A DNA stretch of 64,000 nucleotides from Armigeres subalbatus (GCF_024139115.2 NC_085139.1:3357470-3421469); one strand, 5' to 3'; positions 1 through 13,360 are shown, counted from the stretch's first letter. Translations and numbers: made by a program. Notes: generated by a model not told the origin, from the sequence alone.

Positions 1-1
1 A

Positions 2-3000
2 CGACTTGGCACCCAGACACATGATTGCAACGTCCATCGTACGAGTTCCAGCTCCGTTCTTTTCCGTTACCTACCCGTAACACTATATGGGAAGAATCAG
101 TTCGTTGAAACGTACGCGTTCTTTGATGACGGATCGGAGCTTACTCTTTTAGATGAAGAGTTAGCGGAAGAGCTACAACTTGAAGGAAACACGCTACCAT
201 TATGCCTTCGATGGACCGGTGGCGCGGAGCGCAATGAAAAGAACTCGCGAATCGTTAATTTGGAAGTAGCTGGAATTCACAATCAGAATAAAAGATTCCC
301 CCTCACGTCGGTTAGGACCGTCAAGGAGCTGCTGTTACCACGTCAAACGTTAGATGCTGTCGAATTGAAGCAATTGTATCCACATTTACGCGGGCTGCCA
401 ATCCATTCGTACCGTGACGCACGGCCACGTATCTTAATCGGAATGAAGCACGCTAGTGTCGGAATAGTCCTGAAATGCAAAGAAGGGAAATTCGAAGATC
501 CTATTGCAGTCAAGACTCGCATTGGCTGGACGGTCTGTGGAAAGATGAACCGTAGCGCAAAAGAGTCAGCTCAATGTATGGTTCATGTCAACACAGAAAA
601 TCAGGATTCGGATGAACAGCTGCATCTTGCAATGAAGGCATACTTTGCATTAGACAGTCTTGGTGTCACAAAGCTAAATGGGAATCTTCTTCCCTCCTCC
701 GATTACCAACGTGCCAAACGTCTTCTTGAATCGACAACCAGGCTCCTCGATAAGCGTTACGAAGTAGGATTACCGTGGAGACACGATAACACCCGGCCAC
801 CAGATAATCGAGCGATGGCACTGCGTCGGCATCAGCAACTCCAAACGTGAATGGAACGCGCCATGGACTTGGCAGATTCCCTTAACGGTAAAATCGTCGA
901 ATATGTTTCCAAAGGATACGCCAGAAAGCTCACACAGGAAGAACTTGATCAGTCATATCTGCGCATCTGGTATCTCCTCATATTCCCAGTTACGAACCCC
1001 AATAAGCCGGGGAAAATAAGACTGGTATGGGACGCAGCAGCTAAAGCATTCGGTGTTTCACTAAACTCTGCCTTACTGAAAGGTCCTGATTTACTCTGCT
1101 CACTGTTTGCCATACTTCTACAATTTCGCCAAGGTCGCATCGGGTTATCCGGAGACATACGTGAAATGTTCCATCAGATTTTGATGCAAACTGAGGACCA
1201 GCATTGTCAAAGGTTCTTTTGGGCAGACGAAGATGGTGAAGGTTTACGATGGTATGGTTTACGTACTGCAAGTTATGAGTTTTGGAGCCAGCTGTTCACC
1301 AAGCTGCGCTCAATACGTCAAAAATATGAATGCGGAGCGTTTCCGAGCATCTCATCCAATCGCTGTTCAGGCAATATCAAAACGCCACTACGTGGACGAC
1401 ATGTTGGTAAGCGTTGACGAAGAAAATGAAGCTGTACGCCTAGCAGAGGAGGTCAAATATGTACATTCTCAGGGCGGTTTTGAAATCCGCAATTGGATGT
1501 GCAATGTGCTCACGGCGCTGCACGAAGGCAACACGACGGAGAAGGATATGGACTTGTCTTCAGAAATAGCCATCGAGAAAGTCCTGGGAATGTGGTGGAA
1601 TACGGCGACAGATGAATTTTTATTCAAAGTAGGATGGACACACTACGATCCACTTCAACCGACAGGCCAATGACCACTCACTAAGCGTGAAATGCTCCGG
1701 GTCCTGCGGACAATTTTTGACCCTTTGGGACTTATCGCCCACTTTCTGATATTTCTCAAAGTTCTGCTTCAGGAAGTTTGGAGATCCAAAGTTGAGTGGA
1801 ATGAAAACATTGCAGGGAATTGTACAGAAAATGGCAGCTGTGGACTAAAAGTTTACCCCAAGTTGAAACCGTCCGTATTCCGCGCAGTTCGAATTCATCT
1901 TTGGCACTGAACACCTGCACTGAGATCCAACTTCATACGTTTGTCGATGCCAGTGAAAATGGGTTTGCTGCGGTAGCCTTTCTACGGTTCGACTACAATG
2001 GATCTACGAGGTGCTCTATAGTCGCTTCGAAAGCTCATGTGGCTCCATTGAAGTTTTTGTCGATACCTCGGTTTGAAGGGCTTGCGCAAAGCATCATCTC
2101 CTCTCTATCACTGCGAGTGTACTGGACAGATTCTCGAAACGTGCTCGACACGTGGATCGACTCAGAACATCGTCGCTACTCGCACTTTGTGGCTTTTCGA
2201 CAAGTGAGATACTCGAAACATCTGAACCAGCGGAATGGCGATGGGTCCCGACAGACTCAATGCTGCCGACGATGGGACGAAGTGGGACGGAGCACCGGAT
2301 CTTACAACAGAAAGCAGATGGTTCATCGGCCCAGATTTTTTTGTGGTCTCCAGAAACAAAATGGCCGGAAACACCTTGTCTGCGCTCACCGGCTACTACA
2401 GAACTTCGGCTGCACTTGATGGTGCATCGAACGGTGCCATGCGATTCACCTATTCGCGTGGATGATTTCTCAAGTTGGAAACGGCTACGAAATAGTGTGG
2501 CATTTGTTTTCCGTTATTTTTCCAACTTGCGACTGAAGGCAAAACAGCAGCAGATCTACCTTGGACCACTAAATGTGACGGAGCTTAAAAAAGCTGAGGC
2601 TTATCTATTCTGTGTAGCACAACGAGAAGGCTTCTCCGACGAAGTAACTACCCTACAGCAAGCACGTTCAACTGCGTCTGTGAAACTGCTACCAAAATCC
2701 AGTTCACTATACCGACTAACTCCATGGTTGGATGACCAAGGAGCTCTGAGAATGCGAAGCCGAATCGGCGGCTGCCAATTCGTCAGTGACGACACCAAAC
2801 AACCAATTATTCTGCCCCGCGATCACCACATCACCACACTTGTAGTTATGCACTATCACTACAAGTACCATCATTGTAACCATGAAACCGTGGTCAATGA
2901 ACTAAGGCGAAAGTTCCACGTTCCCCGCATTCGAGTCACCTTCAATAAGGTCCGTAAAAGTTGCCAGCGTTGCAAGAACGAAAATGCGATTCCCCAACCA

Positions 3001-3893
3001 CCAGTCATGGCGGACCTTCCAGAAGCAAGACTCGCGGCGTTCACGCGCCCCTTTACATATGTCGGGATAGACTACTTTGGTCCAATGGAAGTGGTCATCG
3101 GTAGACGGACGGAAAAGCGTTGGGGAATGCTGATTACTTGCTTAACCGTCCGTTCTGTTCATATTGAGTTGGTTTGCTCCCTTAGCACAAACTCGTGTAT
3201 TATGGGTATACGTAAGTTTATCTCGCGCAGGAGCACTCAGAGAAAGATTTATAGCAACCGCGGCACGAATTTTTTCGGCGCCAGCCGAGGATTGAGTGTA
3301 GCCCTAGCAGCAATCATCCAAACAGGGATGACGGAATTTGTTAGCCCAGACACTGAATGTTGGGTTGTTGGGAAAGATTGACCCGATCGGTGAAGACAAA
3401 CCTAGCAGCAATTCGTCCTGCTTCTAAACTCACGGACGACGAACTAAGGAGCACGCTTATGGAAATTGAGAACGTCATAAAGACACACGACCTTTAACAC
3501 ATATTCCAATCGACAGTGATTCGGCGCCAGCGTTGACCCCGAATTATTTTATTCTTGGGTCATCAGACGGGTCTAAGCCGCTTTCAACCATAGGCGATAG
3601 TGGCTCCACGTTACAGCGCAATTATCGAACCTCCCAAATTCTTGCCAACCAATTTTGGAAACGATGGGTAAGTGACTATCTTCCGGAAATATCCAGGCGG
3701 ACAGAATGGTTCGCACACACAAAACCGATCGTCCAAGACTTCCAAGAAACTGTTGGCCGAAAGGAAGGGTCATCCAGGTCAATATAGGACGCGACGGATG
3801 CATCCGATCCACAATGGTTCAAACAGCTCAAGGAGTGTACGAAAGGCCGGTGACAAAGCTAGCAGTCCTAGATGTTTACCGCGAAACCTTGTA
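2..3893 (+). pseudogene. BEL/Pao retrotransposon pol, decayed, 5' part outside window
   Basis: This is a Pao/BEL-type polyprotein read in several frames. The first frame is open from base 2 to 850 and carries the aspartic-protease-like region (FDDGSELTLLDEEL near 121-165) and the start of the RT domain. RT continues at 851-1417 and 1233-1673, where the catalytic box YVDDM lies at about 1388-1402. RNase H-like sequence (TFVDASENG near 1938-1965) follows. An integrase region at about 2800-3300 has an H2C2-like zinc site (HYHYKYHHCNHET, then CQRCKNENA) and the VGIDYFGP motif. The tail at 3700-3893 resembles the integrase-associated end domain (GVYERPVTKLAVLDV). At least five frame changes plus internal stops show it is dead. 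The family call follows from domain order and motifs; the copy-specific name is unknown. Confidence 0.85.
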
Positions 3894-3925
3894 AACCAAC
3901 TGGTAGTTGGCGTACCCCGGGGGGT

Positions 3926-4640
3926 GTTGTCAGCGCGCAATTCCACTGGACTGGCAACGCTTGTCCATACACTACCACATAATATAGATATAATAGTACC
4001 TAGATGTTTCGCTCTACAGCGACCTGTCAGAGAGATGATGCGGCATGAGGAGAAGATTGAATGTCTATTGAAGAAGAATGAATTATATGAAGCTTGATTG
4101 AACGCACTAATTGCTACAATTTGTTATCCTAAAAATCTATATATCTAATGTTAGTAAAATCTTAATCTAGTGTTAGTTAACAGTTGAACTTGAAACATTT
4201 ATCATTGTACGGTAAGAATTAATTATTATGAGTGAAGAATGCTTAATTTCTAATTAAATGTATCTCTCAAATTAGCTTAGCCTAAACAAGCAGCAACCGA
4301 TTGATTACGGCCTAGTTGAACTTAAAATTATACGAAAAGTTAGTTGGTATGTACCACTCATCTACGTTCGAATATCTAAAGTTAGATCTAACAAGTGACC
4401 ATGAAATAAAATGTAAATTTCATCAAATGATCTTCAGGTATCCCATGCAACATCTACCGTCAGAGCATCGATTGTTGCCTGACTCCAAGCGCGTAGTAAA
4501 CGTGAGTAGAATAATTTCTAGCAATAGTATTTGTAAAGTGATTTAAAACTCTCTCCTCCTTATATTAGGAATTTTATAATCCTTCTTGGAATAAATATAC
4601 GGATTAAAAATACGGAATCTGCTTTGTTGTATGGTGAGCC
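3926..4640 (+). repeat. Possible 3' LTR of the BEL/Pao element
   Basis: Just after the pol stop comes a G-rich tract (CCCCGGGGGG, 3917-3926) followed by TGTTGTC, as expected for a polypurine tract and LTR start. The region to about 4640 is AT-rich and without coding potential. The 5' LTR is outside the window, so the right end is a guess and identity cannot be tested. Confidence 0.35.
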
Positions 4641-4699
4641 AACACAAATAATTTGAAAAAATAGTGAAACTACTAAAGAAAATGGTACTTTTGTTGGTA

Positions 4700-4862
4700 G
4701 TTCTCACGTTTTTGCCTTCGATGATCGCTCCAGAAACAAACTTTTTATTGAAGGCCCGGAGACCCATAGTGTTATATATACCGATCGACTTAGTTGGATG
4801 AGGTGATGTCTGTGTGTATGTGTATGTGTGTGTGCGTGTTTTTTTTACAAGGGTTAAAGGCC
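4700..4862 (-). repeat. Dispersed repeat with internal TG/CA tract
   Basis: The reverse complement reads CA-rich microsatellite, then a segment containing TATAACACTATGGGTCTCCG. The same order (CA repeat, then the TATAACACTATGGGTCTCCG block) is present on the + strand at 37138-37250. The two are copies of one noncoding repeat in opposite orientation. No transposase or RT is seen, and family membership is not known. Confidence 0.5.
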
Positions 4863-6143
4863 ATCAAAAATCCGCGCGACAGACACCTTAAAGGCGAACA
4901 GGGCTGGGCTCCACCCGACCTGCTAAAAATGTGCCTCCCGGATGAACCGGGTTCCTTATCCTCTTTGCCTCGCTCTGCGATATAGTCCGCCCTTATGGCA
5001 GGCAGTCTTCTACGTGCCTCCGCAAACCTCGGGCAGTCGAATATTACGTGCTCTGGAGTCTCCTCTACGTTGATACACGCCGGGCAGAATGGCGATGACG
5101 CATGACCACAGCGGTGCAAATATTGGCGGAAACAACCGTGTCCGGATAGGAACTGTGTAATGTATAAGTTCACCTCACCATGCTCCCTGTTTTCCCTATT
5201 CGACACATTGAGGATGACCCGATGGGTCCACCTTCCATTATCCCCACTCCTGCTGCCACTTCACCATAGAGTCCAGTCTCACCGCCTTCCTCACATTTCT
5301 GGTATCCCTCCGTTGGTAGCACTTGATATCCTCTGCTAGGATCATGCAGATTGGAATCATCCCTGCGATAACGCAAACTGCCTCCGACGAAATAGTTCGG
5401 TACGCACTCGACTCGACTCAAATTTTAGACGAAACACGCTATTCAGTTTCCTCCGGTTACGTTTCGTCTTGAGCGCAGCTCCCCAGGCTGAAACTCCGTA
5501 CCTTAGTATCGAGGATGATACTGTCGCCAGAAGACGCCTACTGCTGCCTTTCGGACCGCCGACGTTCGGCATGATCCTTGCTAACGCACTTTTCACAAGA
5601 ATAGTCCACGTGGGTGTTGAAGTTCAACCGGTCATCAATCATCACACCTAGATCTCTCAGAGTCCGCGCCGACGGGATGTCATGCCCTCCGATGGTAATC
5701 TGGATTACTTTGTAGTTGCTGACCAGCATCACTTCTGTTTTGTGATAAGCCAGCTGCAGCTTGACTCCATTCATCCAGGTTTCTACTGCGTCGGTCGCTT
5801 CCGCCACCAGCATTTCCACCTCCTCCAGTGACTCACCGGTTATCGTTAGGACGACATCATCCGTGAATCCGTTAATCTTTACATCTTTGGGCAACTTCAG
5901 CATCAGCACCCCGTTGTACATCACATTCCATAACGTTGGGCCTAGTATGGACCTTTGTGGAACGCCCGCCGTAACCCTGATCGACTTCTGCCCCGAGTTC
6001 GTGTCGTAAACCATAATCCGATTCAGGAAGTAGCTGCTAAGGATCTTACATAGGAAGTCGGAAATTCGCTTTCCATGCAGCGCTGCGGCGATGGCCTCCC
6101 AGCTGGCACTATTGAACGCGTTTTTGACGTCAATCGTCGTGTA
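4863..6143 (-). pseudogene. R1-like LINE fragment, 5'-truncated within RT
   Basis: Reading leftwards, the fragment starts inside RT (KNAFNSASWEAI, about 6070-6130). It continues through TAGVPQRSILGPTLWNVMYN and the catalytic box, here GFTDDVVLTI (usual FADD), to LAYHKTEVMLVSN near 5540-6014. Further pieces in other frames include SILRYGVSAWG (about 5470-5520) and the C-terminal zinc-binding segment GHGCFRQYLHRCGHASSPFC then CPACINVEETPEHVIFDCPRF (about 5030-5150). The order and motifs match the R1 clade of arthropod non-LTR retrotransposons. The sharp break at about 6143 within RT is a typical 5' truncation. Several frameshifts make it inactive. Confidence 0.8.
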
Positions 6144-6736
6144 TTTTTATTTTTTTCAGGGATGAAGGCAAATCTGCAAACAGAGACCTGAAATTATCAC
6201 TCAGGGTGTAGGTAACGGAAGGCTACTTGAGTTAACTAATGCCCTGATCTCCCCGGAACTACCTTCCAGTACTACTTCTGGAGGATAGGCAGTACTAAAC
6301 GTACTCCTCCCAAAACGACACTTCTGAGCCCTTTGGCTCCTTTGTTTGTGCCAGTAAGCACACAATAGCCTTGAGCCCTTAAGCACTCTTTTCCTTGTGC
6401 CATTCAGCACATCTTTTTATTATTATTATTATTTTTTGAGCCATTTAGCTCTCCACGTACTCGCAACTTACTCAGATATTCCCCGGCGGCGGATCTATCC
6501 TACTCCAACGGGGAGTCCACTGACGGTGGAAACTCCCCAGATACCGACGACCCGCATCAGCTCTGCTCACTTTCTCATCTCAACGGGTGACCGGACGAGT
6601 GCCGAGGTCAGACCAAAGATTCCGGGTGGAGATAGCTTCCGGTTCAGTGGTGCCCCGACGACCCAGATCCGGTACATTCGCGCGCCACGATCTACTCAAC
6701 TGGCGATGGACCTAGCCTAATCCTTACTTTTCTTAC
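6144..6736 (-). repeat. UTR-type segment of an R1-like LINE (truncated copy)
   Basis: From about 6420 to 6715 this stretch aligns by eye with 10300-10540, for example GGGTGACCGGACGA, AAAGATTCCGGGTGGAGATA and CTTCCGGTTC in the same order. At 10265-10775 the sequence lies 3' of an R1-like body, so it is read here as the 3' UTR of a second, heavily truncated copy. It abuts the 3' end of the RTE-like element at 6737. It contains a short TTATTATTATTATTATT tract (6417-6433) and no coding sequence. Confidence 0.5.
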
Positions 6737-9700
6737 TTATGGATCCTGTACACCTCCGGTGGTGCAAAGGGCCGACTTGAAAGATCTCCATCCTGAGCGA
6801 TGCCCGGCTATCGCTTTAACCTGTTGCCAGGTTAGATTTCGGTCGACTTCTTTTATTTCTTTATTGAGGCTTCGCCGCCATGAGCCTCTGGGTCTGCCTC
6901 TGCTGCGATGTCCCGCTGGGTTCCAGTCTAATGCTTGCTTACAGATTTCGTTTCCGCCCCTACGTAGAGTGTGGCCGACCCAGCCCCACTTCCGATCCCG
7001 AATTTCTGTTGTTATCGGCCTCTGGTGACAACGACGATGGAGCTCGTTGTTTGAGATCCAGTTGTGAGGCCACCAGGCCCGAATTATATACCGTAGGCAT
7101 CTGTTAATGAACACCTGCAGCCGTTGAGTGTTCTCCACTGATACACACCATGTTTCGCTAGCGTATAACAGCACAGATTTCACGTTAGAGTTGAAAATTC
7201 GTATTTTGGTGCGTTCACTTATCTGCCTGTTTTTCCAGATATTTCTTAAACTCGCAAAGGCAGCCCTTGCTTTCTTGATCCGTGCGCCTATGTCGATCTT
7301 GGTACCGCCGTCTGACGCCATTTGGCTACCAAGATATTGGAAGCTTTCAACATTCTCCACTGGTTGCCCGGCTACTGTGAAACTGGAAGGAGTCACCGTG
7401 TTTACATCCAACGATTTGGTTTTGTTGACGTTGATGACTAAACCTGCCGAGGAGGAGCGATCGGCAAGGTCGTTGAGCTTACTCTGCATATCAGAGCGCC
7501 GTTGCGCGAGGAGTGCAACGTCATCCGCCAATTCGAAGTCGTTTAGGTGCTCCATGGTTATAGGCTGCCATAACAGCCCGCGGTTTGGTTCACGGTCAAT
7601 CGCATCTATCAGAATCTCATCGATTACGATGAGGAACAGTAACGGTGATAGAATACATCCTTGCCTCACACCAGCTACGACCCGGATAGGGTCGGACAGG
7701 ACCCCATTGTGCAGCACTCTACACGAAAAGGCCTCGTACTGTGCTTCGATGAGGCCGATGATTTTCTCAGGAACCCCCTTGCGTCTCAGGGCGCCCCACA
7801 TATTCTCGTGATTGAGACGGTCGAAAGCTTTTTCGTAGTCAACGAATACCAAGTAAAGGGACTCTTGGAATTCGTTGACCTGCTCCAAAATGATACGGAG
7901 CGTGACAATATGGTCCACACAGGATCTTCCGGTACGGAATCCGGCCTACTGCCGCCGGAGAGTCGCATCGATCTTCTCCTGAATCCGGGCTAGGATAGTT
8001 TTGCACAGAACTTTGAGAACGGCACACAGCAACATAATGCCTCGCCAGTTATCGCATACAGTCAGGTCACCCTTTTTGGTCACAGATATTACGAAATAAA
8101 CGATGCAGTAGTTGAGCGGATGTCATGGGGTCAGCTTTGAGCATCTCGGCTGATATGCGGTCGACCCCTGGGGCTTTATTCGATTTCATGCTTTGGATGG
8201 CTGTTTGAATCTCTAGCAGTGATGGAGCTTCGGTGTTGACACGTGTTATACGTCGGATCCTAGGCAGATCATGCCGAGGTGGTGATGGCCTGGTTGGCAC
8301 TTGGAAAAGTTGTTCGAAGTGCTCGAACCAGCGTTTCAGCTGGTCAGTTGGGTCGGTCAATAACTGATCATTCGCGTCTTTCACAGGCATCGTTGCATTC
8401 ATCTTCGCCCCGCTTAAGCGTCGTGAGATATCGTAGAGGAGGCGAATGTCCCCGGTTGCGGCGGCTCTCTCTCCTTCGTCGGCCAGAGAGTCTGCCCACG
8501 CTCGCTTGTCCCGTCGACATGAGCGTTTTACTTCCTTCTCAAGAGCCGTGTATCGTTGACGGGCTAAGACTTTGGCTCCTCTGGTTTTCGATCGCTCTAT
8601 CGCGGCTTTGGCTTCTCTTCGCTCCTCTATCTTCCTCCAGGTCTCATCGGTGATCCATTGTTTTCTCTGGGTGCGTAGTTCGCCCAGATTGTTCTCGCTG
8701 GTGGCGATGAAGGCATTCTTGATGGCGGTCCATTGGTCTTCCACGCTGCCACCTTCCGGAATATCTGCAGCACGCGTCTCCAGTTCTTCAACGAAGGACC
8801 GTTTCACCGTGGCATCTTCCAGTCGGCGTGTGTTGAATCGTCGTCCAACTCTTTCCTCCTGCCGACGAATCCGCGCAATGCGCAGGCGTATTTCGCCGAT
8901 GAGGAGGTGATGATCAGACGCGATATCGGCACTACGTTTATTCCGTACATCAAGAAGGCTCCGTTTCCATTTTCGGCTGATGCAGATGTGGTCGATTTGA
9001 TTTTCTGTAAAGCCGTCACGGGAGACCCACGTGACCTTGTGAACCGGTCGATGAGGAAAAGCGATCCCCAGATCACCATGTCGTTATTACCACAAAATTC
9101 TGCGAACAGCTCTCCGTTTTCGCTCATTTCTCCGAGACCATGGCGTCCCATAATGCGCTCATGGTTCGAGTTGTCGGATCCGATCTTCGCATTGAAGTCG
9201 CCCAAACAGATCTTGATATCACCCTTCGGAATTCTATCTACGACGGCATTGAGTTGACTGTAGAAGTTCTCTTTGTCTTGCAGATCGGCAGCATCGGTTG
9301 GCGCATAACATTGGATTATAGTAAGGTTTCGGACCCGTGTTCTAAATCTGGCAACGATTATCCTTTCACTTATAGGTTCCCACTTCATAAGCGCAGAGTG
9401 TGCCTGAGCGCTTAGTAGGAAGCCAACTCCGCGATGCCGGGGAGCGTGTTCACCTCGTAAACCAGAGTATAGCAGAACTTGTCCCGACGGCGTTCTGTGT
9501 TCTCCAAAGTTTGGCCAACGGACTTCACTCAGTCCCAGGATCTCAAGCTTCATGCGGCGTGCCTCATTGGCAAGTTGTGCCAATTTACCCTGCTGGGCTA
9601 GGGTTAAAACGTTCCATGTTCCTATTCGTGTCCGTTGTTTCGCGCTAAGAGTCGTCGCCGTAAAATCAGTCCGTATTCTTTCATTATCGGATTCTCGAAC

Positions 9701-9751
9701 AAATTGATGTTTCGGGAACAGTAGGTTGTTGGCCCAAGGTTCCCTATCCAC
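6737..9751 (-). pseudogene. RTE-like LINE: endonuclease plus reverse transcriptase, broken
   Basis: The endonuclease segment is at 8804-9751: RIGTWNVLTLAQQGKLAQLA, LGLSEVRWPNFGEH, then ICLGDFNAKIGSDN. RT runs from 8807 down to 6737: SNKAPGVDRISAEMLKADPM, VFVDYEKAFDRL (motif A), GVRQGCILSPLLFL (motif B), and ELADDVALLAQ (catalytic ADD). It ends in a tail with GWVGHTLRRGG and SRGRPRGSWRRS, usual for RTE-like LINEs often annotated as craniofacial development protein 2-like. Damage: a frameshift near 9060-9070 removes the in-frame C-terminal catalytic SDH part of the endonuclease, another lies near 8095, and a stop is near 7950. The C-terminal RT half is a 393-codon intact frame. Clade assignment is from motif memory, not from a tree. 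Confidence 0.82.
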
Positions 9752-10264
9752 CGGGATGGGGCTGCCATCTTAGGTATAGCTTCCGGGGAATAGCATTTCA
9801 TACTCAGCCGCTGGATGCCAGAACAGACGCTGTTGGAGCCGCACCTCCTTGGTGGACAGACGCTCGATCAGTCGGGTCAAATTTGTTTAAAGTCCCACCC
9901 AACACCAGGACTAGGCTAGTGCGCTTTGAGCGGCACACGGTCGCTTTGATAGGGCCTGCTTGGGGACACATGCAGCTTTTTATAGAAGTTCAACAGAGCC
10001 CACTGTCGAACCCCACCACATCCTAGGCAGACCCCACAGTACGCACCCTCTCACTCTAGCTGATGTCAGAAGGACAACAGTGCCCAGGCTGCACTACCAG
10101 CTAAGTACGCAACCCTTAGCTGGCGGTCAATTGTCATCGGAAGACCCGTGGAAGCGTGAGTATTGGAACTTGTGAGGACCAGAGCTATGTTAGGCGCCCC
10201 TTCCCGGATGTCAACTCACCATCTCGCAGCCTAATCCGATTAACCGATATCCCATGCACTGAGC
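9752..10264 (-). repeat. Probable 5' UTR of the RTE-like LINE
   Basis: This GC-balanced noncoding stretch lies immediately 5' of the endonuclease frame. The block CCTGGTGTTGGGTGGGAC (reverse complement of about 9892-9909) recurs almost unchanged at 63870-63887, near the right window edge, which suggests it is part of a repeated LINE 5' region. No promoter motif could be fixed. Confidence 0.4.
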
Positions 10265-10775
10265 TATTCAGCTTTTTTGCTTAACCGTTGAGCCATTCAG
10301 CTCCCGCCTTAGCCGCGAACTACTGGATAGTCCCCGGCGGTGGATCAATCCTACTCGACGTCGGAAGCTCCCCAGTAACCGACGACCCGTCGCTACGGGT
10401 GACCGGACGAATGCCCAGGTCGGTCCAAAGATTCCGGGTGGAGATAACTTCCGGTTCGATGGTGCCCCGACAACCCGAAGCCAGTGCATTCGCACGCCAC
10501 GGTCTACTCAGCTGGTCCCCGGCGGCGGGCCTAGCCTACTCCGATAACCGAGTTATGATTCCCTTATTGAGCCATTCAGCTCCTACCTTATTCATTGAGC
10601 CATCTAGCTCCCGCTTCGGTCGCGATCGCGAACGACTCGGATAGTCCCCGACGGCGGATCTAAACCTACTCCGACGAGAAGTTCCCCGAAAGCGGGAGCT
10701 CCTCCGAAACCGGCCGTTTCGCCACGTTCCCATTCAACATTGACATATCTATTCACGACTTCCGCGACGGAATAT
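10265..10775 (-). repeat. 3' UTR of the R1-like LINE, with internal repeats
   Basis: It lies directly 3' of the R1-like body. Short modules recur inside it: GAGCCATTCAGCTCC at about 10291, 10569 and (as GAGCCATCTAGCTCC) 10598, and CCCCGGCGG/CCCCGACGG followed by CCTACTC at about 10331, 10517 and 10645. The same modules appear in 6420-6715. Repeated 3' UTR modules are common in LINEs, but their role here is unknown. Confidence 0.5.
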
Positions 10776-13360
10776 TCATGGTCCGCTTTCCGCGATGGCG
10801 GCCTGCTGCTGCTCCATGCGCCAACTTCGTTGTAGTATGTCAGCTATGCTGGACGTCACCCTTGTGACCGCTCTCCACTGTTCTGGGTTCTGGCACATTC
10901 TTCTGACTATGTTATCGGTGGTAGTGTCTATTCCACATGCCTCCAATATCGCACTCCTCTCCGTTTCGAACCGGGGACACGTGAACAGGATGTGTTCAGC
11001 CGTTTCTGTCACGTCTGGGCATTGCGGGCAGGCGGAAGAAGCCGCGTGTCCAAACCCGTGCAGGTACCACCTGAAGCATCCGTGGCCTGTTAAGAACTGG
11101 GTCAAGCCAAAGTTTAGCTCTCCATGAGGTCTACTAATCTATGCAAACACCCTTGGGACTAGGCGATGGGTCCACCTTCCCTTAGCCGAGTTGTCCCATT
11201 CCCTCTGCCATTTGGCTACCGTTGCTTCCTTGATATTCCTTCGAGCATTACGTGTGCCCCTGAGGGCGTAGCACTCCTCGTCTTCCTCCACCACCAGTTT
11301 GATAGGCATCATGTCCGCGAGAACACATACCGCCCCGCGAGATACGGTGCGATATGCGCTGATGACTCTCAAGCACGTTATCCTATGCGTACTCTCCAGC
11401 TTTCGCACGTTGCAGTTTACGCTCAGCGCCGACACCCAGACTGGACCTCCATATCGCAGTATTGAAACCACCACGCTTGCCAGCAGTCAGCGTTTGCTGG
11501 AGCACACTCTAGAGCTGTTCGCCATCATCCTCGATAGTGCCGCTATCGCCGTCGCCGCACGCTTGCAGATGTAGTCGACATGACTTTTAAAGTTTAACTT
11601 ATCGTCGAGCATCACCCCCAATTGTTTCAGAGATCTCTTGGAGGTGATGTTGCAACCGCCTACTCTGATTGTCGCCTCCTGCACCGACTTCCGGTTGTTA
11701 ACGACTATCATCTCCGTTTTATGATACGCTAGCTGTAGCTTCTTGCTGCGCAACCATTCCTCCACTAGACTGATTGAATAGGCTGCAGTCAATTCGACCT
11801 CCTCGATGGATTCTCCGTACACGATCATGGTTACGTCATAGGCGAATCCCACTAACTTGACTCCTGGCGGGAGCTTCAACCTCAGTACGCCATCGTACAT
11901 CACGTTCCACAGCAATAAACTTAGAATTGATCCCTGTGGGACACCTGCCGTGATGGGGGCGCTAGCCAAGCCTTCTTCTGTCTCGTAGATCAATACTCGA
12001 TTCTGAAAGTAGCTTCCCAGAATCTTGTACAGCCCTACCGGTACTCTCAGCCGAAGCAACGAGTTCGCGATCTCCATCCAGCACGCACTGTTGAATGCAT
12101 TCTGCACGTCGAGTGTTATTACTGCGCAGTAGCGTATACCGCGCCGCTTACATTCGATGGCGACCTCTGCAGTGTTGACCACCGATTTAATGGCACCCAG
12201 AGTAGACCGTCCTCTCCGAAAGCCAAATTGTTCGCTCGATAATCCTCCAGCCTCCTCCACGTACGGTGACAGCCTGTTCAGGATCAACTTCTCCAGTAGC
12301 TTCCCTACCGTGTCTATTAGACAGATTGGTCTGTACGCTGAGGGGTCTCCTGGTGGCTTGCCAGGTTTCGGTAGCAGGACCAAGCGCTGTCTCTTCCATA
12401 TATCCGGGAATGTTCGCTCTTCCAGGCACCTCTGCATGGCTCACCTGAACATCTCCGGATTGGTCATTATGGCTGCCTTCAACGCCATATTCGGGATCCC
12501 GTCCGGATCAGGTGCTTTACTTGGGTCGAGGGACTTTGCTACCGTCATTAGCTCCTCTACCGTCACCCTCGCCACCTCATCGTCATCTGCTCCTACCCTC
12601 GCTGCTGGCGGCCAATGGGTTGGGCCGTGGTGCGGGAATAGTTCTTCGATTATCATCTTCAGTCTCGTTGGGCATCGCTCGGGAGGAGCCAGTGCTCCTC
12701 TTGTTTTGGCCATCACCACCCGATAGGCGTCTCCCCATGGGTTCGAGTTGGCGCTCTGGCACAGTCTGTCGAAGCAGTCTTTCTTGCTCTCTTTGATGGC
12801 CTTGTTTAGGGCCAGCCTCGCCGCTTTGAAAATTTCGATGCGTTCTTCCCTCACTTCCGCCGAGCGTGACCTTTGTAGTATTCTTCTAGCCCTGAGATAG
12901 GTTGCTCGAAGATCTGCAATTTGCTCGCTCCACCAGTATACCTGTGGTTTGCAGTTCCGTGGTCGCGCCTTCCTCGGCATAGTAGCGTCACACGCTCGTG
13001 TTATGGCCGCAACCAGTCCATCGCCGCTCAAATATCCTGTATTTTCTTTCAGACCCATAGCTTCACGGAATGTCCCATCATCGAAGTGGGCGACCTTCCA
13101 CGCCCGGGTTGTAGGAGTAGATCTCCGGCTTTCTCTCCTTGCCTCGCTGCTTATCCTGTACCGGGTAGCCAAATGGTCACTGTGTGTGTAACCGTCGTCA
13201 ACCCTCCACTGCAGATCACCGACCAAGCTTGGACTGCAGAATGTTACGCCTATTATCGATTCCACTCCGTTTCGCTGGAAGGTACTTCTCGAACCTTCGT
13301 TGCACAACACGACATCCAGCTTGGCTAAAGCCTCTAGCAGCGTTTGCCCAATCGTCGCGT
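10776..13360 (-). pseudogene. R1-like LINE ORF2, 5'-truncated in the endonuclease
   Basis: Reading leftwards: the C-terminal endonuclease (LDVVLCNEGSRSTFQRNG, then GYTHSDHLATRYRIS with the catalytic SDH) and a linker at 12441-13350; then the RT domain at 11487-12437 with LLPKPGKPPGDPSAYRPICL, FGFRRGRST, VITLDVQNAFNSACW and AGVPQGSIL. A further frame (11139-11474) and the C-terminal zinc segment HGCFRWYLHGFGHAASSACP then CPDVTETAEHILFTCPRF (10776-11105) follow. The catalytic box reads GFAYDVTM where FADD is expected, so one of the two essential aspartates is lost. There are frame breaks at about 12440, 11480 and 11120. The 5' truncation near 13360 removes the endonuclease N-terminus and any ORF1. 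Confidence 0.85.
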
